DNA of 64,000 bases from Brevibacillus massiliensis (GTDB lineage Bacteria > Bacillota > Bacilli > Brevibacillales > Brevibacillaceae). The stretch spans positions 98,183 to 162,182 of the forward strand of contig NZ_HE978544.1 in assembly GCF_000311785.1 (NCBI RefSeq), in the 5' to 3' direction. The notes beneath the pieces were generated by a model. It was not told the origin of the DNA and searched no databases. It was given only the letters and a program-made list of their open reading frames with translations. The position numbers and the translations under genes are program-made. Position 1 is the stretch's first letter, and each line of letters starts with the position of its first letter. This document shows, piece by piece, positions 9,063 to 17,401 of the stretch.

Positions 9063-10142
9063 TTATTGGAATTTCTGGCGCCATTCGTTGCGTACGCGGT
9101 CGTAGTTCTCGACTACCCAATCCACGTCAAGCTCCATCGCGTGCGGCAGCACTTTTTCCAGTGTCAGCGGCGTTTTTGATTCTACCCCTGGCATGATCGG
9201 AATGTGGTACCAGTTTGCCAACTGCTGCTGCCCTTCCTGAGAAAGCAGGTAATCGATCATCGCCTTGCCGCCTTCCGGGTTCGGACCGTCTTTGACCAGG
9301 GAGGCTGGGTTGACGATGACCGGCGTTTTTTCCGGCACGATAAAGTCTACTTTTTCGCCTTTTGCCTTCATTTCATAGGCCATAAAGTCAAATGCGATGG
9401 CTACTTCCGCTTCCCCTTTTGCCACCGCTTTGGTCGGAGCGGAGCCGGAATCCGGTAAAGCGCTTACTTGATCAACCAATTTTTTGAAGTAGCCCCAGCC
9501 TTGCTCCTCGCCCTTGTCCATCAATTGGCTGAGAACCGTCAATGTAGCCGTTCCGGATGCTGCCGGGTTCGGCATTTGAATTTTGCCTTTCCATTTCGGA
9601 TCAAGCAGGTCGTCCCACGTTTTCGGGGCGTCTTCCGGCTTCACCAGGTCGGTGTTGTACACAAAACCAAGCGCGAACACTTCCACGCCCACCCAGTTCC
9701 AATCCTTGTCGCGAACCTTGATGCCGTCCTTGATCTCCGGCCAATCCTTTACTGCTTCCGGTATGTAAGGAGTGATAATGTCCTTTGTCTTGGCCGTCTC
9801 AAACGGGAGGAAGCCGCCGCCGCCATACCACAAATCCCCCTGCGGGTTGTCTTTTTCGGCGATCAGCCGGTTGACGATTACGTTGGTTCCGCCGTACTGC
9901 ACATTCACTTTGGAGCCCGGGAAAGCCTTTTCAAAATTGAGCCCGATTTCTTTCGTAAAGTCCGGTGTTTCAGGGGAGTACAGGGCAATCGACCCCAATT
10001 TTTTATCTCCTCCGCCAGAAGCCTCACCGCCGCTCGCTGCCCCGCCCCCAGTCGAACTCTCCGATGACGAACAACCGGCTGCGACAACAGATGTCAGCAT
10101 AACGGCAGTCGCTGCGACACTGAACCACTTTTTCATCTTCAT
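9063..10142 (-). CDS. ABC transporter solute-binding lipoprotein
   Basis: A 359-residue periplasmic-binding-type lipoprotein. Signal peptide MKMKKWFSVAATAVMLTSVV ends in the lipobox AAGC, followed by a Ser/Gly-rich linker and a type II binding fold (IALYSPETPDFTKEIGLNFEKAFPG, GDLWYGGGGFLPFE, GFVYNTDLVKPEDAPKTWDDL, NPEGGKAMIDYLLSQEGQ). It is related to FbpA/PhnS-type proteins that bind ferric iron or 2-aminoethylphosphonate. The start at 10142 is chosen because an AGAGGGG site precedes it and it begins the signal peptide; upstream in-frame codons are leader RNA with a terminator. First gene of the operon. Ligand suggested by context: a glycerol phosphate compound (inference). Confidence 0.9.
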   Translation of the reverse strand: MKMKKWFSVAATAVMLTSVVAAGCSSSESSTGGGAASGGEASGGGDKKLGSIALYSPETPDFTKEIGLNFEKAFPGSKVNVQYGGTNVIVNRLIAEKDNPQGDLWYGGGGFLPFETAKTKDIITPYIPEAVKDWPEIKDGIKVRDKDWNWVGVEVFALGFVYNTDLVKPEDAPKTWDDLLDPKWKGKIQMPNPAASGTATLTVLSQLMDKGEEQGWGYFKKLVDQVSALPDSGSAPTKAVAKGEAEVAIAFDFMAYEMKAKGEKVDFIVPEKTPVIVNPASLVKDGPNPEGGKAMIDYLLSQEGQQQLANWYHIPIMPGVESKTPLTLEKVLPHAMELDVDWVVENYDRVRNEWRQKFQ

Positions 10143-10185
10143 GCACAAAACCCCTCTTTCTTGTTTCGTTCCGTTGAACGATACG

Positions 10186-10257
10186 AAAAAAGAAACCCTT
10201 CCCCAATATAAACACGCCGCCCCCAGGAGCACTGTGTTTACGGGTAAGGGTTTCTCC
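10186..10257 (-). terminator. Conditional terminator (predicted GlpP target) in the ABC operon leader
   Basis: On the minus strand the leader folds as AGAAACCCTT (10255-10246), a spacer, TAAACAC (10215-10209 complement at 10240-10234), then AAGGGTTTCT (10200-10191) followed by six T. Ten outer and seven inner perfect pairs and a U-run make a strong intrinsic terminator some 44 bases before the coding start, inside the transcript of the promoter at 10305-10334. Its 5' arm begins GGAGAAACCC (10257-10248), the same ten bases that open the glpD leader terminator. A terminator between promoter and gene must be regulated for the gene to be expressed, and GlpP is the obvious candidate (inference). 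Confidence 0.75.
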
Positions 10258-10304
10258 ATTTCTCCGCCTAACCGTAACGCTTATGATCGTTCAACTTTTA
10301 CCAA

Positions 10305-10334
10305 AGTATATCCTATTATTTCTATTACTGTCAA
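10305..10334 (-). promoter_or_regulatory. Sigma-A promoter of the ABC/glp operon
   Basis: On the minus strand TTGACA (10334-10329) and TATACT (10310-10305) are separated by 18 bases. Predicted transcription begins near 10298, giving a leader of about 155 nucleotides that contains the terminator at 10186-10257. Confidence 0.75.
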
Positions 10335-10519
10335 TGCAACTATTCTAAAAATATGGATTGATGGCAAGATTTCTTTTTTTCGGCACTTAACCCCGCCAAA
10401 CACAAACGGTACTTGGGCTTTGTTCATTTTTGGAAAAAATACTTCATTAATAATCTATTTTTTTCCTTTTATGTAAACTACAAATGCTGCTTTGCCAAAT
10501 GTTTTCCTGGCGTATACAA

Positions 10520-10548
10520 TTGTTTTCATCAAAAAAACATATTACAAT
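10520..10548 (+). promoter_or_regulatory. Sigma-A promoter of the amino acid permease
   Basis: TTGTTT (10520-10525), a 17-base AT-rich spacer and TACAAT (10543-10548) lie about 80 bases before the GTG start at 10630. The rest of the 10335-10629 gap is AT-rich and holds nothing else I can name. Confidence 0.55.
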
Positions 10549-10629
10549 GCAAGTAATTCATCAGTGAAGCCTGACGACGATTAGGAATCTGACATTACGA
10601 TAGAAGCAGCAAGGAGAAGAGGAAGCACA

Positions 10630-12021
10630 GTGGAAACCAAGGAATTGAAGAGAGGCCTCGAAGCGCGTCACATTCAGATGATTGCTTTGGGCGGCACAAT
10701 CGGTGTTGGTTTATTTATGGGTTCAGTTAGCACGATCAAATGGACAGGTCCGTCAGTCATGCTTGCGTATGCAATTGCAGGAATTTTTATCTTTTTCATC
10801 ATGCGCGCAATGGGGGAGATGCTGTACGTAGAACCAAGTACAGGTTCATTTGCGACCTTTGGCCATAAGTACATTCACCCCTTGGCCGGTTATCTGACGG
10901 CTTGGAGCAACTGGTTCCAGTGGGTGGTCGTCGGGATGTCGGAAATTATCGCTGTTGGGACGTATATGCAGTACTGGTTCCCGGATTTGCCCGCTTGGAT
11001 ACCAGGTATGATCGCAATGGTGATTCTCGGTGCAGCCAACTTATTTTCTGTTAAATCGTTTGGTGAATTTGAGTTTTGGTTTGCGATGATCAAAATTGTA
11101 ACAATCGTATTGATGATTATCGCAGGGATTGGTCTGATCTTCTTTGGAATCGGCAACGGAGGAAACGCGATCGGATTATCCAACCTTTGGGAACACGGGG
11201 GCTTCTTTGCCGGTGGCTGGTCGGGCTTTTTCTATGCGCTATCGTTAGTGATCGGGGCGTATCAAGGCGTCGAACTGATCGGGATTACGGCAGGCGAGGC
11301 AAGAGACCCGCGAAAAACATTAACCAGTGCCATTCAAAGTATTATTTGGCGTATTTTGATCTTCTATATTGGCGCGATTTTTGTCATTGTTACCGTTTAT
11401 CCCTGGGATCAATTGCATGCCATCGGCAGCCCTTTCGTCGCAACTTTCGCGAAAATTGGTATAACAGCAGCAGCCGGGCTGATTAACTTTGTCATCATCA
11501 CCGCGGCAATGTCTGGCTGCAACAGCGGGATTTACAGTGCGGGGCGGATGCTTTATACATTGGGAATAAATGGACAGGCACCCAAAGTATTTACGAAACT
11601 GTCTCATCATGGCGTGCCTTTGCTGGGAACGATTGGCGTGCTTGTGGGTTTGGGCGTAGGCGTCATCTTAAGTTATATCGCACCAGAGAATCTGTTTGTG
11701 TATGTGTACAGTGCGAGTGTGCTTCCCGGTATGGTTCCCTGGTTTGTCATTCTGATCAGTCAAATCAAATTCAGAAAAGCAAAAGGGGCTGAAATGGAGC
11801 ATCATCCATTCAAAATGCCGCTTGCCCCGGTGACAAACTACGCAACCATTGCCTTTTTGCTCTTGGTGTTGGTTGGCATGTGGTTCAATGACGATACACG
11901 CATCTCCCTCCTTGTGGGAATTGTTTTCTTGGGTATCGTTTCGATTAGTTTTTACGCTTTCGGAGTTGGCAAGGCTGTTCCAGTGGACAACCGGACAAAA
12001 GATGAAAACGCAAACAGCTAG
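10630..12021 (+). CDS. Amino acid permease, APC superfamily
   Basis: A 463-residue permease with 12 predicted membrane segments. The N-terminal signature [27 protein letters not shown] with the unwound TM1 GGTIGVGLF, and [11 protein letters not shown] after TM5, are typical of the amino acid transporter (AAT) family of proton symporters such as YbxG, YtnA, GabP and RocE. Exact substrate is not readable; neutral amino acids such as D-Ala, Ser or Gly fit the closest relatives I recognise. GTG start after AAGGAGAAGAGG. Monocistronic, with its own promoter and a terminator immediately downstream. Confidence 0.92.
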   Translation: METKELKRGLEARHIQMIALGGTIGVGLFMGSVSTIKWTGPSVMLAYAIAGIFIFFIMRAMGEMLYVEPSTGSFATFGHKYIHPLAGYLTAWSNWFQWVVVGMSEIIAVGTYMQYWFPDLPAWIPGMIAMVILGAANLFSVKSFGEFEFWFAMIKIVTIVLMIIAGIGLIFFGIGNGGNAIGLSNLWEHGGFFAGGWSGFFYALSLVIGAYQGVELIGITAGEARDPRKTLTSAIQSIIWRILIFYIGAIFVIVTVYPWDQLHAIGSPFVATFAKIGITAAAGLINFVIITAAMSGCNSGIYSAGRMLYTLGINGQAPKVFTKLSHHGVPLLGTIGVLVGLGVGVILSYIAPENLFVYVYSASVLPGMVPWFVILISQIKFRKAKGAEMEHHPFKMPLAPVTNYATIAFLLLVLVGMWFNDDTRISLLVGIVFLGIVSISFYAFGVGKAVPVDNRTKDENANS

Positions 12022-12032
12022 ATTAGCCGGTA

Positions 12033-12066
12033 GAAAAAGGGACATTGATCGCGATGTCCCTTTTTC
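12033..12066 (+). terminator. Intrinsic terminator after the amino acid permease
   Basis: AAAAAGGGACAT, an 8-base loop, ATGTCCCTTTTT. A perfect 12-base stem with the T-run in the 3' arm; symmetrical enough to work on both strands. Confidence 0.85.
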
Positions 12067-12101
12067 TTGTTCGAAACGAGAATGCGCGCGACAGCTCTTT
12101 G

Positions 12102-12240
12102 ATTGACAGCTTACACCTACATGATGTAGCGGAAGACAAGGCGTGGAAGCAGAATACAGTAATTACGTTTTTAGCCCGTTTAATTGAAAAAGGGATGGTT
12201 AAAGCGGCTCGGATCGGCAAGGCGAATCACTATCAACCCT
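12102..12240 (+). pseudogene. Remnant of a BlaI/MecI-type repressor
   Basis: The frame reads LHLHDVAEDKAWKQNTVITF, then LARLIEKGMVKAARIGKANHYQP, which matches the winged-helix core of BlaI/MecI penicillinase repressors (typically W-x-x-x-TV-x-T-x-x-x-RLxxKG-x-x-x-x-x-x-G-x-x-x-x-Y-x-P). The N-terminal helix, the beta wing end and the whole dimerisation domain are missing, and no convincing start precedes it. It is joined directly to a different gene scrap at about 12241. Non-functional. Confidence 0.6.
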
Positions 12241-12246
12241 GCATGT

Positions 12247-12381
12247 CTCGTCGCCATTCCCGCTAACACAACATGGACGGTTTCCAATGAAAAACCATGG
12301 GCTGTTGGAACCTACTACGCCAACTTCACATCGGGGAATGGCATGTCAGGTCAAGCAGCATTTACCTTAACGAAAGGGTAA
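12247..12381 (+). pseudogene. C-terminal scrap of a secreted protein
   Basis: The in-frame tail reads VAIPANTTWTVSNEKPWAVG then TYYANFTSGNGMSGQAAFTL before the stop. This looks like the last strands of a small beta-rich exported protein; no family is assignable. No start or signal peptide remains, and the sequence directly follows the BlaI-like scrap in another frame, so this is the right-hand side of a deletion junction. Confidence 0.45.
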
Positions 12382-12430
12382 GCAAGCTTGACACGGGCAC
12401 CCGGAGCGTGCCGGTTCACAGTCTCGCTTT

Positions 12431-13037
12431 TCAACCCTGGTTATGTTTCCGAAGAAAGGCCATCATCATATGACATGTTTGTTTGGCTGACTGTTCGTCG
12501 TATTTCGGGGAATACGGGTCGCTAAATCCGTGGTTCCCGTTACACTTGTGCGCCTCGACATTGTCCTTGGCGTTCAAAACTGCCATGACCTCGTCAACAT
12601 GAAACGATTTTTCTTCTTGCGGAAAGAACAGCAGCGCAGGGCATCGGGGATTGATTTCCAAAAAACCCCTAATACGAGAGCCGTAGTACCCGATGATTCC
12701 ATCAAACTGCCGTTCTTCACTGCACATCCAGGCAACCGTCGCTCCAACGCTGAATCCGAGGACAAATATTTTTTTATACTGATTCTTACTGACTTTCAAC
12801 CATTTTTTTACATGGAGACAGGCCTTGGGAAAACCTATTTTCTCCATAAAATAACGGTAGGCGTCTTCCTCTTGAGCGTAGTCAAAATGCGACTCTCGCT
12901 CCAAACAAATCGGGACAGAGGACGTCAACACCGCATTCGGCAAGGGATTGGCAAACCTTCTGCATATGCGAATTGATTCCGTAAATTTCATGAACGACGA
13001 TGACTGCAGCAGCCGCGTTTTTCTGTATCCGAAGCAT
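12431..13037 (-). pseudogene. Dienelactone hydrolase-family protein, frameshifted
   Basis: An ATG at 13037 with an AAGGGGTGA site starts AAAAVIVVHEIYGINSHMQK and VCQSLAECGVDVLCPDLFG, the usual N-terminus of the dienelactone hydrolase family. One extra base near 12897 then shifts the reading into the frame RESHFDYAQEEDAYRYF, which continues through the nucleophile elbow GFSVGA, YYGSRI, and the catalytic His region NGNHGFSDP to the stop at 12431. The nucleophile is Ser rather than the Cys of true dienelactone hydrolases. All parts are present, so either a recent single-base frameshift or a sequencing error explains the break. Substrate unknown. Confidence 0.75.
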
Positions 13038-13140
13038 TCCTGTCACCCCTTACCCGATTATAGCGGAAGGACAGCATCACATCCAGATGACAAGCTCCCT
13101 CTGCCAGCAATGGCAGCGAGGGAGCTTGGCTGATCATGCA

Positions 13141-13914
13141 TCATGCGCGCTGTTTTTTCAAGCTGTCCACCAGGGACAGGCCGGCTGATTGCAGCAGGAC
13201 GACATCCATGCCGACGGTAAAATACTGGATGCCCTGGGCCGCCCATTCCTTCGCCTGTTCGGGGCTGGAGGCATGAATCCCGACAGCAATGCCCCTCTTG
13301 CGGATGGTTTCTGTCATCGACTGGATGGCCGCTTTTACCTTGGGATGTTCCACCTGACCGGGGTACCCCAGCGCCTGCGATAGATCCAGCGGCCCGATAT
13401 AGACGACATCGATGCCGGGAACCTCCAGGATCGATTCCAAATTGGCCAAGCCGGGCTCCGATTCGATCTGGATAATCATCGCGGTCTCTTGCTGCGCTTC
13501 TGCAAGATGCTGCTCCAACGGAGTCATTCCCCAACGGTTTGCCCGCACCGGGCCGCCCAGTCCTCTCGTACCTGCCGGCGCGTACCTGGCCCCTTTTAAC
13601 AGTTTTTCGCACTGTTCGGCTGTCTCGATCCGCGGCAGGATAAAGGAAGAAACCCCCAGATCCATCACCCGGTACAGGTCAGCCGGGTTTTGGGTAGCGG
13701 TTCTGACGATGAGCGGGACATTCTGTACAGTCCCGGCCAGAACCATGTAATCAAGCATTTGCAGATCAATCGCGCTGTGCTCCATATCGACGTGCAGGAA
13801 GTCGAAGCCCACGCTCCCCAAGGCCTCCACGACGATAGGCGAGGTCATTCGCAGCCAGGTTCCGTAGACGCACTCTCCCGCCTGCAGCTTGTTCTTGATT
13901 GAATTTTGTTCCAA
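13141..13914 (-). CDS. HpcH/HpaI-family aldolase
   Basis: A 257-residue class II aldolase cleaving a 2-keto-3-deoxy acid into pyruvate (or another 2-oxo acid) and an aldehyde. Family motifs: GTWLRMTSPIVVEALGSVGFDFLHVDMEHS (acid/base and metal region), PLIVRT, the metal ligand region MIIQIESEPGL, and GPLDLSQALG. Closest recognisable types are RhmA (2-keto-3-deoxy-L-rhamnonate), GarL and HpaI. TTG start after AGGAGGAGACCGA. Last gene of the long sugar-acid operon. Two different aldolases here (this and the KDPG type) suggest either two substrates or two cleavage routes. Confidence 0.88.
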   Translation of the reverse strand: MEQNSIKNKLQAGECVYGTWLRMTSPIVVEALGSVGFDFLHVDMEHSAIDLQMLDYMVLAGTVQNVPLIVRTATQNPADLYRVMDLGVSSFILPRIETAEQCEKLLKGARYAPAGTRGLGGPVRANRWGMTPLEQHLAEAQQETAMIIQIESEPGLANLESILEVPGIDVVYIGPLDLSQALGYPGQVEHPKVKAAIQSMTETIRKRGIAVGIHASSPEQAKEWAAQGIQYFTVGMDVVLLQSAGLSLVDSLKKQRA

Positions 13915-13926
13915 ATCGGTCTCCTC

Positions 13927-14577
13927 CTATTGCTGACGGGCTGCTTGTATCGCCGCCACATACTGTTTCGCCGTCCGGGTGATTTGCTGAAAGTCTCCGG
14001 CTTCGATCGCCTGGCGGTCAACCAGATTGCCGCCGATTCCGACCGCGGCCACGCCTGCTTTTACGAATGAAGCGACGTTCTCCAGGTTTACCCCGCCGGT
14101 CGGGATGACGGGGATATGCGGAAACGGCGCTTTTACATCCTTGATATAGGATACGCCAAGTCCGGCGGCCGGAAAGATTTTGACCAGATCAGCTCCCCAT
14201 TCGATCGCCGTAATCATCTCGGTCGGCGTCATCACTCCCGGCACCGCTATTTTCCCGTAGCGCAGGGCCGTGCGAATCACATCGCGGTGCAGGCTGGGAC
14301 TGAAGATGAAATCAGCCCCGCTTTGAATCGCCAATCGGGCTGATTCGCTGTCGATCACAGTCCCCGCACCGATGATTGCCCGACCCTTCCACTGCGCCGA
14401 CAGTCTGCTGATCGCAGCAAGGGCCCCTGGTGAGTCCACTGTGACTTCAAGTGCGGTGACGCCCCCTTCGATGAGGCTTTCGGCAACCCGATCAACCTGT
14501 TTCTCGGGAATTCGCCGGATGACAGCGATCACGCCGCTTTCCACCAGTTTTTGCAAAAGAATAACTTTTGGCAGCAA
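13927..14577 (-). CDS. eda: 2-keto-3-deoxy-6-phosphogluconate (KDPG/KHG) aldolase
   Basis: A 216-residue class I aldolase making pyruvate and glyceraldehyde 3-phosphate from KDPG. Motifs: ESGVIAVIRR, GGVTALEVTVDSPGAL with the proton-handling Glu, IGAGTVIDSESA, the Schiff-base region GADFIFSPSLHRDVI, VPGVMTPTEM, and VKIFPAAGLGVSYIKDVKAPFPHIPVIPTGGV, the phosphate-binding part. The TTG at 14577 is preferred since AGGAGGAGACAGA lies just before it, it avoids overlap with the kinase gene, and it gives the normal family length. Confidence 0.95.
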   Translation of the reverse strand: MLPKVILLQKLVESGVIAVIRRIPEKQVDRVAESLIEGGVTALEVTVDSPGALAAISRLSAQWKGRAIIGAGTVIDSESARLAIQSGADFIFSPSLHRDVIRTALRYGKIAVPGVMTPTEMITAIEWGADLVKIFPAAGLGVSYIKDVKAPFPHIPVIPTGGVNLENVASFVKAGVAAVGIGGNLVDRQAIEAGDFQQITRTAKQYVAAIQAARQQ

Positions 14578-14602
14578 TCTGTCTCCTCCTCTTCTCCCAA
14601 TC

Positions 14603-15547
14603 CTATCGCAATACCTCTTTTTCCTCGCTTTCGGGGGCAATCTGCTCCCAGGATGGATACCCTTCTACGTCGCCTGCCACAGTTAAGGCGTATGCGCCGA
14701 CCCGATTCCCCAGTGCAACGGCTTCCCGGTAGGGCCAGCCGCGGATCAGGCCGGACAAAAAACCGGCGGCAAAGCCATCTCCCGCGCCGATCGGGTCCAC
14801 AATCTGCCGAACAGGATACCCGGCTACGTACTCCGCCTGCTCACCAGCAGCGTAATAGGCCCCTTTTTCGCCCAGCTTGCATACGACGACTTTGGCGCGG
14901 CTTTGCAAAAGCCGCTCGGCGATTTTTTCCGGCTCCGCTTCCCCGGTCATGATCTCTCCCTCTTCGATGCCCGGCATCACGATATCACAGCGGCTGGCGA
15001 TATCCATCAATACTTCTCTTGCCTCTTCCCTAGGCCAGAGCTTCAGCCGGATATTGGGATCGAAAACCACAGTGAGCCGGTGGCTTCGCGCGATCTCAAT
15101 GGCCCGGTAAAGCGTGTCCCGACAGGAAGGGCTGAGCGCTGCCGTGATTCCCGTCAGATGAAGGAACCTGGCCTTGGCGATGTACGCCGCGTCCAGATCA
15201 GCCGGAGTCATCCGGCTTGCCGCCGATCCTCTGCGGTAATAATAGACCTTGGGATCTCCACCCGCTTGCCGCTCTTTGAAAAAAACCGCCGTGGGATGCG
15301 TTGCATCGAACACCACCCGGGAAGTGTCCACACCCTCGCCCCGGATATAATTGCGAATGTACAAGCCAAATTCATCATCGCCCAGCCGGCTGACCCAGCC
15401 AACCTGATGGCCCAGCCGCGACAGCGCGATCGCCACATTCGATTCCGCGCCGCCGATGGTTTTTTCAAAGGTACTTACATAACGAAGCGGACCTGTCGAC
15501 CCTGGAATAAAGAGCACCATGGTTTCTCCGATTGTTACGACGTCCAA
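14603..15547 (-). CDS. kdgK: 2-keto-3-deoxygluconate kinase (PfkB family)
   Basis: A 314-residue ribokinase-like sugar kinase phosphorylating 2-keto-3-deoxygluconate to KDPG with ATP. N-terminal substrate signature TIGETMVLF, then GGAESNVAIALSRLGHQVGW, FFKERQAGGDPKVYYYRRGSAAS as in known KdgK proteins, and the PfkB C-terminal signature DPIGAGDGFAAGFLSG containing the anion hole and catalytic Asp. TTG start eight bases after GGAGGT. Located immediately before the KDPG aldolase gene that uses its product. Confidence 0.93.
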   Translation of the reverse strand: MDVVTIGETMVLFIPGSTGPLRYVSTFEKTIGGAESNVAIALSRLGHQVGWVSRLGDDEFGLYIRNYIRGEGVDTSRVVFDATHPTAVFFKERQAGGDPKVYYYRRGSAASRMTPADLDAAYIAKARFLHLTGITAALSPSCRDTLYRAIEIARSHRLTVVFDPNIRLKLWPREEAREVLMDIASRCDIVMPGIEEGEIMTGEAEPEKIAERLLQSRAKVVVCKLGEKGAYYAAGEQAEYVAGYPVRQIVDPIGAGDGFAAGFLSGLIRGWPYREAVALGNRVGAYALTVAGDVEGYPSWEQIAPESEEKEVLR

Positions 15548-15581
15548 ATTGGCCCACCTCCTTCAACATGTGCTGTAAACT

Positions 15582-16337
15582 CTATCTGCCCAGCCATCCT
15601 CCATCCACCGCAAGCACATGGCCATTTACGTAATCGGAGGCCCGTGAAGCGAGAAAGACGACGCTCCCCTTGAGATCGTCAGGATTGCCCCAGCGTCCTG
15701 CCGGAATTCTCTCCAGGATCTGCCGGTTTCGCGATTCATTCTGCCTGAGTGCTTCATTCATCTCCGTATCCATATACCCTGGTGCAATGGCATTAACATT
15801 GATCCCAAGGGCAGCCCATTCGTTTGCCAGCGCCTTGGTCAGCTGGGCGACGCCGCCTTTTGCCGCGGCATAGGCGGGGACTGTCACCCCGCCCTGAAAC
15901 GACAACAGGGAAGCGATGTTGATGATCTTCCCCCGCCCCTGGGCGATCATCCGACGGCCGGCTTGCTGACACAGCAAAAAGACGGTTTTCAGATTGACAT
16001 CAAGCACATCATCCCAGTCCTCCTCCGGGAATTGCGCGGCAGGGGAGCGGCGTTGAATCCCCCCGTTGTTCACCAGGATATCCACCCGCCCGAATGCGTC
16101 ATCTACCTGGTCCATCACATGCTTCACCTGATTCATGTCCGCCAAATCACACAAGATTACTTCACAGCGGCGGCCCAACTCTTCGATCATCCGCTTTGTG
16201 GTTGGATCGGAAGTGCTTCTCGCGAGCAGGGCAATATCTGCACCCGCCTCTGCCAAAGCCAGCGCCATCGCCTGGCCAAGCCCTCGCGTCGCCCCCGTGA
16301 CGACGGCCACCTGTCCGTGAAGATCGAACATGCTCAA
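15582..16337 (-). CDS. kduD: SDR oxidoreductase, KduD-like
   Basis: A 251-residue short-chain dehydrogenase with TGATRGLGQA (cofactor binding, residues 14-23), NNGG in the fourth strand, catalytic Ser in NIASLLSFQGG, the YAAAK active-site Tyr/Lys, and the VNAIAPGYMDTEM loop. The sequence resembles 2-deoxy-D-gluconate 3-dehydrogenase/KduD (NAD-dependent interconversion of 2,5-diketo-3-deoxygluconate and KDG). The start overlaps the end of the upstream zinc dehydrogenase gene by four bases. In this operon it would feed KDG to the kinase; the exact stereochemistry is not readable. Confidence 0.85.
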   Translation of the reverse strand: MSMFDLHGQVAVVTGATRGLGQAMALALAEAGADIALLARSTSDPTTKRMIEELGRRCEVILCDLADMNQVKHVMDQVDDAFGRVDILVNNGGIQRRSPAAQFPEEDWDDVLDVNLKTVFLLCQQAGRRMIAQGRGKIINIASLLSFQGGVTVPAYAAAKGGVAQLTKALANEWAALGINVNAIAPGYMDTEMNEALRQNESRNRQILERIPAGRWGNPDDLKGSVVFLASRASDYVNGHVLAVDGGWLGR

Positions 16338-17401
16338 CGCCCATCAGCTCCCGTCTGATTGCTTGTTTCCTCAGCGCCGACTTGAATCAGGACCTTGACC
16401 GCATTCCCTCCGGACAGCAAGAGGTCAAAGCCTTTCTGTACGGCTCCCATCGGCAGGACATGGGTAATCAGCTTTTCAAAGTCAAACGGCTTGCTCAAAA
16501 GCCGGGCGGCAATCTCAAAATCTTTCGGTGTATACACCCGGACGCCTTTTAGCGTGATCTCCTTGAACATGGCTTGCAGCAAATCAATCGGTGCTGGTTT
16601 TTTGTATGCCGCGACAACCACGGCCGTCCCCCGCACCTTCGTCACCTGGGTCAGGATTTCCGAGACGGAAGGGTGGCCGGCGCAATCAAAGGTATGATCA
16701 GCGCCGTTTCCTGCTGTCTTCGCCAGAAGCTGCTCCACGATCCCGCCCGCTTCCGGATCAATCGTCTCAAATCCCAATTCTGCCGCCATTTGCAGCCGAA
16801 AGCGGTTGGTCTCGGCCACGATCACCCGGCTGGCGCCCAGCAGCTTCAGCGACACGGCCACACACATGCCGATCGGCCCGGCTCCAATAACCAATGCTGT
16901 ATCGCCGGGGGTGAACGCCGCTTGCCGGACGGCATGGACGCCCACCGCCAGCGGCTCAATCAAAGCGCCCACTTTCAGCGATACGCCCTCGGGCAGTGCG
17001 TGGATCGTCTCGACCGGTGCGATCACATACTCAGCCATGGCCCCGTCGCGATCTATTCCCACCAGCTTCAAATCCTTGCAGACATGGCTCATCCCCGTCT
17101 GGCAAGGCACGCATTCTCCGCAGAACAACAGCGGCCGTATCGTAACCGGCGTTCCTGCCGCCAGTTCGGGATGGCCTTCTATCAGCGTTCCGGAAAGCTC
17201 ATGCCCGATGATCAGCGGCCCCAGCGCTCGCGGATGGGCCCCGACGTAGATGTTCAAATCGGTGCCGCAGATACCGGCATAACTCACCTTGACCAGCGCC
17301 CACCCTTCAGGAGGAGTCGGCCTTTCTGTCTGTTCTACTCGTATTTGTCCCGCATCGTAATAGACCACACTGCTCATTTTATTCAAAAGGCTCACGCTCA
17401 T
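16334..17401 (-). CDS. Zinc-dependent alcohol/polyol dehydrogenase (MDR family)
   Basis: A 355-residue medium-chain dehydrogenase. Catalytic zinc ligands are visible in AGICGTDLNIY (Cys) and IIGHELSG (His-Glu), structural zinc cysteines in CGECVPCQTGMSHVC, and the Rossmann motif VIGAGPIGMCVA. It belongs with threonine dehydrogenase, L-idonate 5-dehydrogenase and galactitol-1-phosphate dehydrogenase-like enzymes. It overlaps the hydroxyacid dehydrogenase gene upstream by ATGA and the SDR gene downstream. Likely oxidises a hydroxyl of the sugar acid or polyol that the operon degrades. An ATG at 17377 (MSSVVYY) is an alternative start. Confidence 0.88.
   Translation of the reverse strand: MSVSLLNKMSSVVYYDAGQIRVEQTERPTPPEGWALVKVSYAGICGTDLNIYVGAHPRALGPLIIGHELSGTLIEGHPELAAGTPVTIRPLLFCGECVPCQTGMSHVCKDLKLVGIDRDGAMAEYVIAPVETIHALPEGVSLKVGALIEPLAVGVHAVRQAAFTPGDTALVIGAGPIGMCVAVSLKLLGASRVIVAETNRFRLQMAAELGFETIDPEAGGIVEQLLAKTAGNGADHTFDCAGHPSVSEILTQVTKVRGTAVVVAAYKKPAPIDLLQAMFKEITLKGVRVYTPKDFEIAARLLSKPFDFEKLITHVLPMGAVQKGFDLLLSGGNAVKVLIQVGAEETSNQTGADGR

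Noticed and set aside
10268-10283. Weak cre-like site (CATAAGCGTTACGG) after the ABC operon promoter
   Set aside because: The central AAGCGTT fits but the flanks lack the usual TG and CA, so catabolite control cannot be claimed.
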